Assembly (NCBI GenBank): GCA_035651455.1 | Contig: DASRFR010000049.1 | Span: 1-64,000, forward strand | Source: DASRFR01 sp035651455 | GTDB lineage: Bacteria > Acidobacteriota > Terriglobia > Terriglobales > Acidobacteriaceae | Length of the DNA stretch: 64,000 nt | Direction of reading: 5' to 3' | In this document: in pieces, positions 53,123 through 61,749 of the stretch | How positions within the stretch are numbered: position 1 is the stretch's first letter | Layout of the letters: every line of letters begins with the position of its first letter | Notes under the pieces: generated by a model | Told to the model about the DNA's origin: nothing | The model's database searches: none | Seen by the model: the letters and a program-made list of their open reading frames with translations, nothing else | Program-made: the position numbers and the translations under genes

Positions 53123-56100
53123 AACCCGTATTTCGCTATAACTTTCTTCTCGCGCCTGCCGATGAGAGCCAGTGCGGCCCGCTGGCTCTGCAGTGGAATT
53201 GTGAGCCGTACCCCGGTGGCCTTGTCGCGGAGATCGATCCTTGAGTCGACGTCATTGTCCGAGGTCATGATGTACAGCACACCGTCTTGCAGCAAGACCG
53301 GGTACAGCATGATTCCCGGTGAAAGCGGAGACTGCAGATCGAACGCAGGAGTCAGGCTGAGCCGTCCCGCCACGTAGGAGTACAAGTCAGCCGCAGCCTG
53401 CGCCCCCTCGGCCAATTCCACGGGATAGGGTGTTAAGAAGATTTGTCCCTTGCCGTAAGAAATTTGCTTGAGCGTTGCCCCGTCGCGGAAGCGCAGTGAC
53501 TCCAGCCAGTTTTGCGCATCCTGGCTGTACGACAGCGGAATTGCGCGCGTGCCGATATCGATCGAGGCGCGGTGGTATGTAAGCGGCTCCGTCTGGGCCT
53601 GCAGTTGGAGATCAGCCGAGCGGTCGACAAAATGCCAGTGCTCATCGCGATTCACCGGCCCGGTCACCAGCAGGTTTCCCCCCTGCTTCACGTACGTCAA
53701 CAAAGCTTGCCAGCCTGCTTGTGACAGACTCTGCGGAGAGGGAAGGATGGCGAGCCGAGGCGATCCAAGCTTTTCTAGCTGATTCTCTGCAATGCCGTAG
53801 CAAGCGAGACGATCGAAGTAGGCAAGCGCGCGCACGGCTTTTCTCTGCGCTTCCAATTGGAAACCTGCAATAACGGAAAATTGCGCTGCCTGCGAGGTGA
53901 CGATCGCAATCGAAGCTTGCTGCGGGTCCCTGAGCCGGCCTTGAAGATCTCTGGCGAAGGCGGCGTAACGTGCCAGCACAAAAGCTTCCGGTTTCTCGGT
54001 ACCGTCCGCCAGAACCGCGCCGATCGGCGTTTCGTTGCTCTCCGTCATGTAGGAGTTTGTATTCCAGAGCCATTCGATCGCGCCGGCTCCGTGGACGAAT
54101 GACATCGCGATCTTACGCTCCAGAAGGGCCGCTTCGTTTTCTGGACTGCGCCGCGCGATCTCATCGAGAGTCAGTTCACGCTGCAGCCCCGTTTCCTGGA
54201 TGAGCATCGCCTGGCCGGGTTGCTTCGCCATGAGGGAGTCCCACAGGATGTAGTCGTTCTGCCACCAGGAATGATTAGTGGCGAAATCGACAAGCCTTCC
54301 CCAGAAAGCGGGAGAGAGCCGGTCCTGTATCCCACCTTCGTCCTGGCCAACGGTGATCAACTGCGCAGAGCCGGTCTTGCGTATGGCATTGCGCATGATA
54401 TCGACCCAACCTGAAAACACGTCTTGGGCGAAAAGGTGGAAATCGTAAATCTTCAGCGAGTTGTGTCCCACGTACATGCCGCGTGGCGTGAATGCGAGAT
54501 CATCCGGCAAAGGAACCGGTTTCTCCGCCGCCGCGACTGGCAGATTCCACGCCGCGGCGAGGGCTATGCTATCGGGATAGCGCTTATTTAACCATTCATT
54601 CCATGCCGCTAGCTCAAGCGGGTCCCCGTTGGGACGCGTGGTCCATAGGTGCTGCGAAATACTGGGCTCGTTGATCAAGTCCCAAGCCAGGAACGGAACA
54701 TCGCGGAAGCGAGCCACCACCGCGGCAATGAGCGTCTGCTGCCGTCGAACCGCCTCGGGGTCGATGAACGCGTTAACGCCTCCGAGAACATCAGGAAGAA
54801 AAGCGAAGAAATTGAACTGTACAGGCAAGTCATACTTGCGCGCGGTCATTAGGTACGCTTCCAGGGTGCGAAGGGTGCGCTCGTACGGCTGACCGTTTTC
54901 GTCGCAGAACTTGTCCCACCCGGTCCACCAGCCGGTGCGGATCATGTTCAGGCCGGCTTCATGAATTTGCGCCAGGTCGCGGTTCCAGACGTACACGTTG
55001 GGATGATCGAAATAGAGCCGCTGCACCTCGCTCGACATGTAGGTCGTTCCGATGACCGCAATGGGCGCTCCGTTGATTTCAAAATAATCGCGATTCACGC
55101 TGAGACGCGGCCCAGAATGCAGGTAGGCGTCATCGCGGATCCAGAACGCTGAGTGATAACTGGCGCGAGTCTTGTTTCCTTCGTGCAATTCGGCGTGGAC
55201 AATGTAAAGGCCTCTGCCGGTAGGCGCAGCCAGGTTGACCGGATGGGATGTGGGAATATCCACGGTAGCCGTGGTTGCGTGCGAATCCTGCCCCTCGGGA
55301 TACACACGGATGGTTGCGGTAAGTGGCGCGATTGCAGCTCGAGCGGCGTACCACTCGATTTCTATTTGGAGTGGCTCACCCGGCAGATATAGCGGCAGTA
55401 CGGGGCGCGCGCTGAAATCTTCGGCGCCGCCTCGGGCACGTTCGGCCAAGGCGTGAATCAGGTTAGCGCCGTCGGTACTGGCAAGAAATCCGGAGGGCAG
55501 ATCCGCGTTCAGAAATACCCAGCGGCCGCCATCAAAACCATTGCGAATGTGGTCGACTTCTATGGCGGGCGCAGACAGCTTATGACCCTTCCCCGTACCC
55601 CACGCCAAAGCATCCAAGCGAGCGTCAATGGATCCCGCCGCCCCTCCCCGTTTGTATAGATCCACAGTGCTGAGACGAATGATCGGACTGAATGCTTGCT
55701 TCCAGGCAAATCGCGGCAACTGAACGGGAACGTCGGGGTTCGTCTGGAACTCCAGTCCATCCGATCCGGGTGTCACCTGGTACTGATCGATGCCAAGGGG
55801 CCGGGTGAAGCGAACGCTGTAATCGCGGAGGTGCCAGCCGGATGCGTCGCGATACGCGGCTCGCGTAAATGGGCGGCCGCCCACCACCAGCAGGTTCCCA
55901 CCGCGTTGCAGGAATTCGTAAACATCGGGCCAGAGGTCTTGTGGAAACGATGAACCGTACGGAAGCACCAGCAAACCGACTTGTTTTTCTTTCAAGAGGT
56001 CACGGACTTGGTCGACGGAAGAAAGCTGTGCGCCGGCAAAAACTCCATTCAACTCTTGCCGTGAGATAGTCCCCGAATCGCCAACCGGGAGACCGGCTTC

Positions 56101-56199
56101 GCTCAGCACAACCACGTTGGAATTATCCGCAGCCATGATGGGCGGTGCCACGAGGATCAGCAGGATCGCGGAGCACACCACAGAATGGACTCTGATCAT
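53119..56199 (-). CDS. Large exported clan-A glycoside hydrolase
   Basis: 1026 residues with a signal peptide (VVCSAILLILVAPPIMAAD). Residues about 380-700 form a clan GH-A barrel: NMIRTGWWTGWDKF, then the acid/base Glu511 in AWDLINEPSIS and the probable nucleophile Glu669 in AMLIQETGLQRE. The N-terminal 110 residues resemble a glutamine-amidotransferase-like fold (LLVLPYGSSFPQDLW), a second such domain with beta-sandwich parts follows the barrel. This layout recalls beta-galactosidase-like (GH42-type) or mannanase-like enzymes. Exact substrate is unknown; extracellular sugar release is likely, fitting the ROK kinase divergently placed next to it. Confidence 0.85.
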   Translation of the reverse strand: MIRVHSVVCSAILLILVAPPIMAADNSNVVVLSEAGLPVGDSGTISRQELNGVFAGAQLSSVDQVRDLLKEKQVGLLVLPYGSSFPQDLWPDVYEFLQRGGNLLVVGGRPFTRAAYRDASGWHLRDYSVRFTRPLGIDQYQVTPGSDGLEFQTNPDVPVQLPRFAWKQAFSPIIRLSTVDLYKRGGAAGSIDARLDALAWGTGKGHKLSAPAIEVDHIRNGFDGGRWVFLNADLPSGFLASTDGANLIHALAERARGGAEDFSARPVLPLYLPGEPLQIEIEWYAARAAIAPLTATIRVYPEGQDSHATTATVDIPTSHPVNLAAPTGRGLYIVHAELHEGNKTRASYHSAFWIRDDAYLHSGPRLSVNRDYFEINGAPIAVIGTTYMSSEVQRLYFDHPNVYVWNRDLAQIHEAGLNMIRTGWWTGWDKFCDENGQPYERTLRTLEAYLMTARKYDLPVQFNFFAFLPDVLGGVNAFIDPEAVRRQQTLIAAVVARFRDVPFLAWDLINEPSISQHLWTTRPNGDPLELAAWNEWLNKRYPDSIALAAAWNLPVAAAEKPVPLPDDLAFTPRGMYVGHNSLKIYDFHLFAQDVFSGWVDIMRNAIRKTGSAQLITVGQDEGGIQDRLSPAFWGRLVDFATNHSWWQNDYILWDSLMAKQPGQAMLIQETGLQRELTLDEIARRSPENEAALLERKIAMSFVHGAGAIEWLWNTNSYMTESNETPIGAVLADGTEKPEAFVLARYAAFARDLQGRLRDPQQASIAIVTSQAAQFSVIAGFQLEAQRKAVRALAYFDRLACYGIAENQLEKLGSPRLAILPSPQSLSQAGWQALLTYVKQGGNLLVTGPVNRDEHWHFVDRSADLQLQAQTEPLTYHRASIDIGTRAIPLSYSQDAQNWLESLRFRDGATLKQISYGKGQIFLTPYPVELAEGAQAAADLYSYVAGRLSLTPAFDLQSPLSPGIMLYPVLLQDGVLYIMTSDNDVDSRIDLRDKATGVRLTIPLQSQRAALALIGRREKKVIAKYGF

Positions 56200-56410
56200 G
56201 ATCTTTTAAGGGCGATCTTCGAGAAAATCGAACGCAGTCTCCGGCAATAATTCGGGCTTGTCAACATAAAAATAAATCGATTTTGTTAAGGAGAGTAAAC
56301 GATAACCCGAACTGTGAATTACCCTCCGTATTCAAGCGTTTCAGTGGTATGATGCGAGGGCTGCGAACAATTCCATTGAGCAGTTCGATTCCGTGCGGAT
56401 CGAGACGTTC

Positions 56411-57445
56411 ATGTCGATTGCAAGTACAAATAAGTTGGTTACAGATCAGCCGGCCGGCGCTGAACCTCTCTTCGTAGGTGTAGATATAGGCGGCACGAAG
56501 GTTGCGGCTGGTTTGGTCGATCCCAAGGGACAGATCCGGTGGCAGTGCTCCATTCCCATGATTTCCGACCGAGACGGCGAAAGTGGTCTCGCCGTCGTGC
56601 GCTCCGCGATCGACGCTGCTCTCACTAACGCTGCGGAACATTTAGCCGGGAGCTCTGTCATGGGAATCGGAATTTGTTCTCCCGGGCCGCTCGATCCCAA
56701 ATCCGGCACCATCATCAACCCTCCAAACCTCCCGTGCTGGCGAAATTTCCAATTAGTCGCAGAAATTGCGCGTTCCTATCGCGTGCCGGTGAAATTGGAT
56801 AACGATGGCAACGCCGCCGCTCTGGCGGAGGCACTGTGGGGAGCGGGTCGTGGCTACCGCAACGTTTTCTGCACCACCATCGGCACCGGCATTGGTACAG
56901 GCATTGTCTTTGATGGCCAGGTCTATCACGGACGTACTGGCGCCGCCGCAGAGGGTGGCCATATGAGCATCGACCGCACTGGTCCGCGTTGCGGGTGTGG
57001 CAAGCCAGGATGCATTGAGGCTCTCGCCTCTGGACCCGCCATCGCGAGCAGGGCGCGGGCCAAGCTGAACCAAGCCGATGGCAACTCGTCCGCGCTGCTC
57101 AAACTCTGCGAGGGACATCGCGATCGGATCACCAGCGAGATGGTGGGCCGTGCCTATGAGCAGGGGGATTCCGTGGTTAAACAAGTCTTGCTCGAAACAG
57201 CAGACGCCCTCTCCTTGTGGCTTGGCAACATCATCGACTTGCTCGAACCCGATGTCATCGTGATCGGCGGCGGTGTGGCGGCGATGCTCCGGCCTTTCCT
57301 GCCGGAGGTCAAGAAACGGCTTTCTGCCTACTGTGTTAATTCGCGCTGCCAGGAAATCCCCATGCTTCCGGCGCATTATGGAGCTGATGCCGGAATTGTC
57401 GGGGGCGCAGCGCTCTGCTTTACCAGCGCATCTGTGAACCGGTAG
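56411..57445 (+). CDS. ROK-family sugar kinase
   Basis: 344 residues from the ATG at 56411; a GTG at 56393 adds six. The ROK/ASKHA start is FVGVDIGGTKVAAGLVDP. The catalytic Asp lies in LDNDGNAAAL and the zinc motif is GCGKPGCIEALASGPAI (with its upstream His in AAEGGHMSID). No DNA-binding domain is present, so it is a kinase, not a repressor. Glucose, N-acetylglucosamine or another hexose could be the substrate. Divergent from the hydrolase gene; its stop is two bases from the CRTAC1-like stop. Confidence 0.93.
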   Translation: MSIASTNKLVTDQPAGAEPLFVGVDIGGTKVAAGLVDPKGQIRWQCSIPMISDRDGESGLAVVRSAIDAALTNAAEHLAGSSVMGIGICSPGPLDPKSGTIINPPNLPCWRNFQLVAEIARSYRVPVKLDNDGNAAALAEALWGAGRGYRNVFCTTIGTGIGTGIVFDGQVYHGRTGAAAEGGHMSIDRTGPRCGCGKPGCIEALASGPAIASRARAKLNQADGNSSALLKLCEGHRDRITSEMVGRAYEQGDSVVKQVLLETADALSLWLGNIIDLLEPDVIVIGGGVAAMLRPFLPEVKKRLSAYCVNSRCQEIPMLPAHYGADAGIVGGAALCFTSASVNR

Positions 57446-57447
57446 AA

Positions 57448-59226
57448 TTACTTGCCGGCAGTCGCTGGCCGAATCTGCTCTCTGGGCACGACGGCCCGTC
57501 CTTCTAATATCGAGTAGAACTGATCCGAGTTGAGGTCCTTGATATTATCCACGGCTCCCGAGGGCCAGCGGATCTCAACGCTATTCACTTTCGACGCGGC
57601 TCCCAATCCAAAGTGCATTCGCAAATCGTTCTGCGACAGGTAACTTCCACCGCTACGTATCTCGTCACTCTGGGTAATGCCGCCCGCAACAATCTTCACC
57701 TTCGCCCCAATCGCGAGGCGATTACTCTTGGTGCCGGCAAGTTCAAAGCTGATCCAGTGGCGTCCCGCAATCCCTGCGTTCTTCAGAATCATGGGCGCGC
57801 CGTTCAGGTCCCCGATCACCACGTCCATGTTGCCGTCGTTGAAAAGATCCCCTACTGCCAGACCTCGGGACACTCGGCGTTCCGTAAGCGCGCTTCCAGC
57901 CTGGTCACTGGCATCGCAAAAAGTTCCATCCTTCTGGTTCAAGTGCAGCAGCTTCGGCTGGCGGTACCCCCCGCCGGAAGGAAGCGTGTCCACCTGCGGG
58001 TACACGTGCCCGCTCACCGCGATCAAATCCAGCCAACCATCGTTATCCAGATCGGCGAAGGCGTCTCCCCACTTCACCCACGGCAATGAGGGAAGAGACA
58101 CGCCCGCTTCGTAGGAGACATCGCGGAAATCCCAGCTGCCGTTGTTGCGATAGAGAATGTCATACTCATCGCTGAAGTTAGTGACGTAGATATCCGGACG
58201 GCCGGTGTGCAAGTAATCGCCAATCGCGATACCCATGGACGCCTGTTCCGAACCGTCTTCGCTGACCGCCGTGCCTGATTCCAGGCCGATTTCCGTGAAC
58301 TTGCCGTTTCCTTCGTTTTTGTAGAGGAAGTTGGGCGTTGAATCATTGGCAACGTAAATATCAGGACGGCCGACATTGTTGAAGTCCGCCCAGACAACGC
58401 CCAGGCCGTAGTAGCCGTTGGGATCGTCGACTCCAGCGCTCTTGGATACATTGGTGAAAGTACCGTCGCCATTATTGTGGAAGAGCGAATCGCCCGCACC
58501 CTTCAAGCCCCGCGGGCCACACTGCACGTCCAAGCCGCGATATTTGCATGTTGGACTGCTGCCGAACCCCGGCAAGTCATCGAGGTGAAAATCCACGTAG
58601 TTGGCGACCATCAGATCCAAAAATCCATCGCCGTCGTAGTCGCCGAATGCAGCGCCCGTTGACCAGCGCCCGTCAGCGACTCCGGCCTTAGCGGTTACGT
58701 CAGTAAAGGTACCGTCGCCATTGTTGTGGTACAGGACATTGCCGCCCAGGCAAGAGACGTAAATGTCCGGCCACCCGTCATTGTTGTAGTCTCCCACGGC
58801 ACCGCCCATAGCGAAGCCGGGAGTCGCGATTCCTGCCTTCTCAGTCACATCGCTAAATGTGCCGTCGTGATTGTTGTGGTACAGAGCGCCCCGGCTTTTC
58901 TGTCCCTTGATCGCCATCTGGACAGTGGGTGCGTTGGTGAAGTAGATGTCGAGCCAGCCGTCCCGATCGTAGTCAAGCAGCAGCACTCCCCCGCTCATCG
59001 ATTCCACGATGTACCGGTTTTCGGGAGCGGCTGTGTGTTGGAAAAGAATCCCGGTCTTCTGCGTGATGTCTTCCAACTGCGGTACTGGCCGCCCGGTACA
59101 CTTAATCGTTTTGACACCGGGACGGGGCGGCGGTGGCGCCGGGTGTCCGCCTTGGCCCAATGCGAGCGAAACCAGAACCACGGCCCCGCCGAAAAATTTA
59201 AAGATGAGCTTCCAGAGTCTCGTCAA
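57448..59226 (-). CDS. CRTAC1-like FG-GAP/ASPIC-UnbV exported protein
   Basis: 592 residues. A signal peptide (LIFKFFGGAVVLVSLALGQ) is followed by seven FG-GAP/VCBS blades, each with a calcium-binding-type motif: DYDRDGWLDIYF, DYNNDGWPDIYV, DYDGDGFLDLMV, DFNNVGRPDIYV, DYLHTGRPDIYV, DLDNDGWLDLIA and DLFNDGNMDVVI. The C-terminus is ASPIC/UnbV (HWISFELAGTKSNRLAIGAK; SVEIRWPSGAVD). It is secreted; function is unknown. It follows the TPR gene after 15 bases. Confidence 0.93.
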   Translation of the reverse strand: MTRLWKLIFKFFGGAVVLVSLALGQGGHPAPPPPRPGVKTIKCTGRPVPQLEDITQKTGILFQHTAAPENRYIVESMSGGVLLLDYDRDGWLDIYFTNAPTVQMAIKGQKSRGALYHNNHDGTFSDVTEKAGIATPGFAMGGAVGDYNNDGWPDIYVSCLGGNVLYHNNGDGTFTDVTAKAGVADGRWSTGAAFGDYDGDGFLDLMVANYVDFHLDDLPGFGSSPTCKYRGLDVQCGPRGLKGAGDSLFHNNGDGTFTNVSKSAGVDDPNGYYGLGVVWADFNNVGRPDIYVANDSTPNFLYKNEGNGKFTEIGLESGTAVSEDGSEQASMGIAIGDYLHTGRPDIYVTNFSDEYDILYRNNGSWDFRDVSYEAGVSLPSLPWVKWGDAFADLDNDGWLDLIAVSGHVYPQVDTLPSGGGYRQPKLLHLNQKDGTFCDASDQAGSALTERRVSRGLAVGDLFNDGNMDVVIGDLNGAPMILKNAGIAGRHWISFELAGTKSNRLAIGAKVKIVAGGITQSDEIRSGGSYLSQNDLRMHFGLGAASKVNSVEIRWPSGAVDNIKDLNSDQFYSILEGRAVVPREQIRPATAGK

Positions 59227-59241
59227 TGATCACCGCGGCAG

Positions 59242-61653
59242 TCAGGGAGTGGCGTCCGGGTGGGGAGCCGTCCGCTTTCGATTCTGTGCCTTAAGCTCTT
59301 TATAGATGGCAAGCTCTCGGTCAGCTTCCTGCAAGCGCGATTGCTTCCGATATGCTGCCTGCAGTTGGTAATGCACGTAGTCGCTTTGCGGACTGCTTCG
59401 TGCCGCCATTTCGAGGTGAGGAATTGCTTCTTCCACCCTGCCCTCATCCAGCAGAATTTTTCCCAGCTGATACTGGGCTCCGGGATGCTGCGGCGCGCTG
59501 CTGAGCACCTCGGAAAACACGGCAGTGGCTTCGTCCCGTTTGGATTGCTGCAACAACGAAAAGCCCAAATCGTATTTTGCCTCGATATCGAACGGCGATA
59601 GCGACAACTCCGCTCGGAATTCGGAGGCGGCTTCCACCGGATGGTCCGAGCGCAAGCATGCCAGCCCGGCATAATAGTGAGCTTTGAGATGTTTGGGATC
59701 CTGCTGCAGCACGCGATGGAACGTGTCCTCCGCGCGTACATAGTCCCCCATCTCTCCCCAGAGTCGGCCCACCTGCATAAGGGTGTCGAGGGAGGGCCGC
59801 CCTTCGCCCGTCTCCATTTTCTCGATTATCCCTTTTGCGGCACTGAGCTGCTCGGATTTGATCAGCGAGTCGGCCCACGCATAGGCTAGCCCGCGATCCT
59901 TGATCGCAGCGTCGCCGAGCGGCGCGATAGTGCGCGCCGCATCCTTATACCGCTCCGTCATGTAATACGACGTGCCCAGCATGGCTCGAACCAGGGTATC
60001 AGCCGGGTTCGCGCTAAGCACGGAGGGCAGGGTATTGCTGGCCGCCACATAATCCTCCGCTCGTAGAGCGGCAATGCCTAGATTGCGATCTAACCCCGAC
60101 AGGGTTGCATACCAGCGTTGTGCCTCGCGGTAGTCCGCCAGCGCCTGCGCATATTGCGCGCGCATCGCTTCGGAGGTTGCCAGGTCATTGAAGCTCACCC
60201 CCAAGATTTCGCGCAAGCGCCTTTCTTCCTGCGACACAGATTCTTGGCTCTGCGAAGCTGCGCTGGGCGTAGCTGGATTAGTTCGCGCTCGCAGCGAAGC
60301 ATCTGCTTTCGCCCCAGGCTCTCGCTCCCCGTCGCGATCACCGGTAAGCGCTTCCTGGCGCGCGTCGTCGGCCGGCAGTGACAATGGTTCGTTGCCCATG
60401 CCCTTGGCTGCCATCGACTCGCGACTTTCTTTCTGTATTTGTTGCTCGAGTGCACCAGCCTTCTGGATGTAAGGCCGTGCCTCCTCTCTCCGCCCCGATT
60501 GGATCAGCACGCGTCCCAATGCGAAATATGCCTTGCGGACGAAATAGTTTGAGCGCGACTCATCCTTTCCGGTAAGGGCAATGGCCTTTCGCAAATAGCT
60601 TTCAGCCTGCTGGTTTTGCCCTTGCCCATACGCATTCAAACCAAGGTAGATCCAAGACTCGGGCCAGGAAGGGGCAATCTTGGTAGCAATCGTCAGATAG
60701 TGGTCGGATTCGGCATAATTCTTCGCATTCGCCTGCATTGCTCCCAACAAGTAGTTGCTCAGGAAATCCTTAGGATTGAGTTGCAACTCGAGGAGGAACT
60801 GACGACGAATCTCAGGGCTCGGCGCCCACTCTTCCTGCAGCAGGTACACCAATCCGAGAAAATAATGCGCATGGGGAGTCTTAGGGTCGATCTGCAATGC
60901 CGTCTTCAGTTCGCGCACTGCATCCGGAAGATATCCAGCGTCTCTGTAGGCGCGTGCGAAAAGGACGTGGAGCACGCCCAAATGTCCCGGGGCGGCATCG
61001 CGCATTTGCTGGAACACCGCAGCGGCTTTTGCCTGCTCGTGCTCGGCCAATAGGCAAACTGCGAGCGAATACGCCGCTTCCGGGTCCCAGTGAATCACGA
61101 GAGAACGGGCCAGCGCGTCGGCAGCTTTTCCGTCCTCACGTTTCATCATGAAGGCTTTGCCTTGCGCGTGCCACGCCCGCGCGCTTTGCGGATCTTCGAG
61201 CAGAGCCCTGGCGGCCTCCGCTAGGGAATCCTCGGTGTTCTTATTTCGCAGGTAAGTGACGGCCAGATCCACGCGAGTGTCGGCAGTATCGTCAAAGCGA
61301 AGCGACTGAAGGTACAGCTCGGTGGCATCATCCAGCCGACCTTGCGTGAGCCGCAAGTGCGCCAGGTGTCGATATGCGAGTGCGATGACCTTGCGGCTGG
61401 CATCGTCGACGGCTTTTGGATCACCGGAACTCCGCGCCAACTCTGCTGTTCGCATCCGGTTCTGCAGATCGGACGGGGCCTCGGGCCTGTTTTCGGCAGC
61501 CTGAGTTGCTGCTGGGGACCTTTGTGGTCGCGAAGTTTGCGACATGCATCGCACGGTTCCGCCCACAGTAGCGCAGAAGATCCCGGCTAACAGGAGAGTA
61601 GTCCAGCGAATACGAGGCAGGCGAAACAACAGAGGGCCGTTTAGATGATGCAC
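59242..61653 (-). CDS. Large exported TPR protein
   Basis: 803 residues with an N-terminal hydrophobic signal-type segment (WTTLLLAGIFCATVGGTV). At least ten TPR units are visible in two blocks (about 75-380 and 500-770), separated by a disordered, Glu/Asp/Ser-rich linker. Examples: AYRHLAHLRLTQGRLDDATE and AEDTFHRVLQQDPKHLKAHY. It precedes the CRTAC1-like gene by 15 bases; TPR plus ASPIC/UnbV pairs are common in Acidobacteriota and Planctomycetota. Likely a scaffold in the periplasm. Confidence 0.9.
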   Translation of the reverse strand: MHHLNGPLLFRLPRIRWTTLLLAGIFCATVGGTVRCMSQTSRPQRSPAATQAAENRPEAPSDLQNRMRTAELARSSGDPKAVDDASRKVIALAYRHLAHLRLTQGRLDDATELYLQSLRFDDTADTRVDLAVTYLRNKNTEDSLAEAARALLEDPQSARAWHAQGKAFMMKREDGKAADALARSLVIHWDPEAAYSLAVCLLAEHEQAKAAAVFQQMRDAAPGHLGVLHVLFARAYRDAGYLPDAVRELKTALQIDPKTPHAHYFLGLVYLLQEEWAPSPEIRRQFLLELQLNPKDFLSNYLLGAMQANAKNYAESDHYLTIATKIAPSWPESWIYLGLNAYGQGQNQQAESYLRKAIALTGKDESRSNYFVRKAYFALGRVLIQSGRREEARPYIQKAGALEQQIQKESRESMAAKGMGNEPLSLPADDARQEALTGDRDGEREPGAKADASLRARTNPATPSAASQSQESVSQEERRLREILGVSFNDLATSEAMRAQYAQALADYREAQRWYATLSGLDRNLGIAALRAEDYVAASNTLPSVLSANPADTLVRAMLGTSYYMTERYKDAARTIAPLGDAAIKDRGLAYAWADSLIKSEQLSAAKGIIEKMETGEGRPSLDTLMQVGRLWGEMGDYVRAEDTFHRVLQQDPKHLKAHYYAGLACLRSDHPVEAASEFRAELSLSPFDIEAKYDLGFSLLQQSKRDEATAVFSEVLSSAPQHPGAQYQLGKILLDEGRVEEAIPHLEMAARSSPQSDYVHYQLQAAYRKQSRLQEADRELAIYKELKAQNRKRTAPHPDATP

Positions 61654-61687
61654 AGAAGTCTGGTTCCTGATTCAGCAAGAAAGTAAG

Positions 61688-61718
61688 CGGCGGGACCTGA
61701 ACTCGTCAAGCCCCGCCG
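61688..61718 (-). terminator. Possible terminator after TonB receptor gene
   Basis: Inverted repeat CGGCGGG (61688-61694) and CCCGCCG (61712-61718), with an inner part that can pair further (TGA/TCA). On the minus strand it lies 32 bases after the receptor stop and is followed by CTTACTTTCTTG, a moderately T-rich tract. It also precedes the TPR gene, so it would separate the two units. Confidence 0.5.
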
Positions 61719-61749
61719 ACCGAACAGCTTTAATTCCGAGGCGCTACGC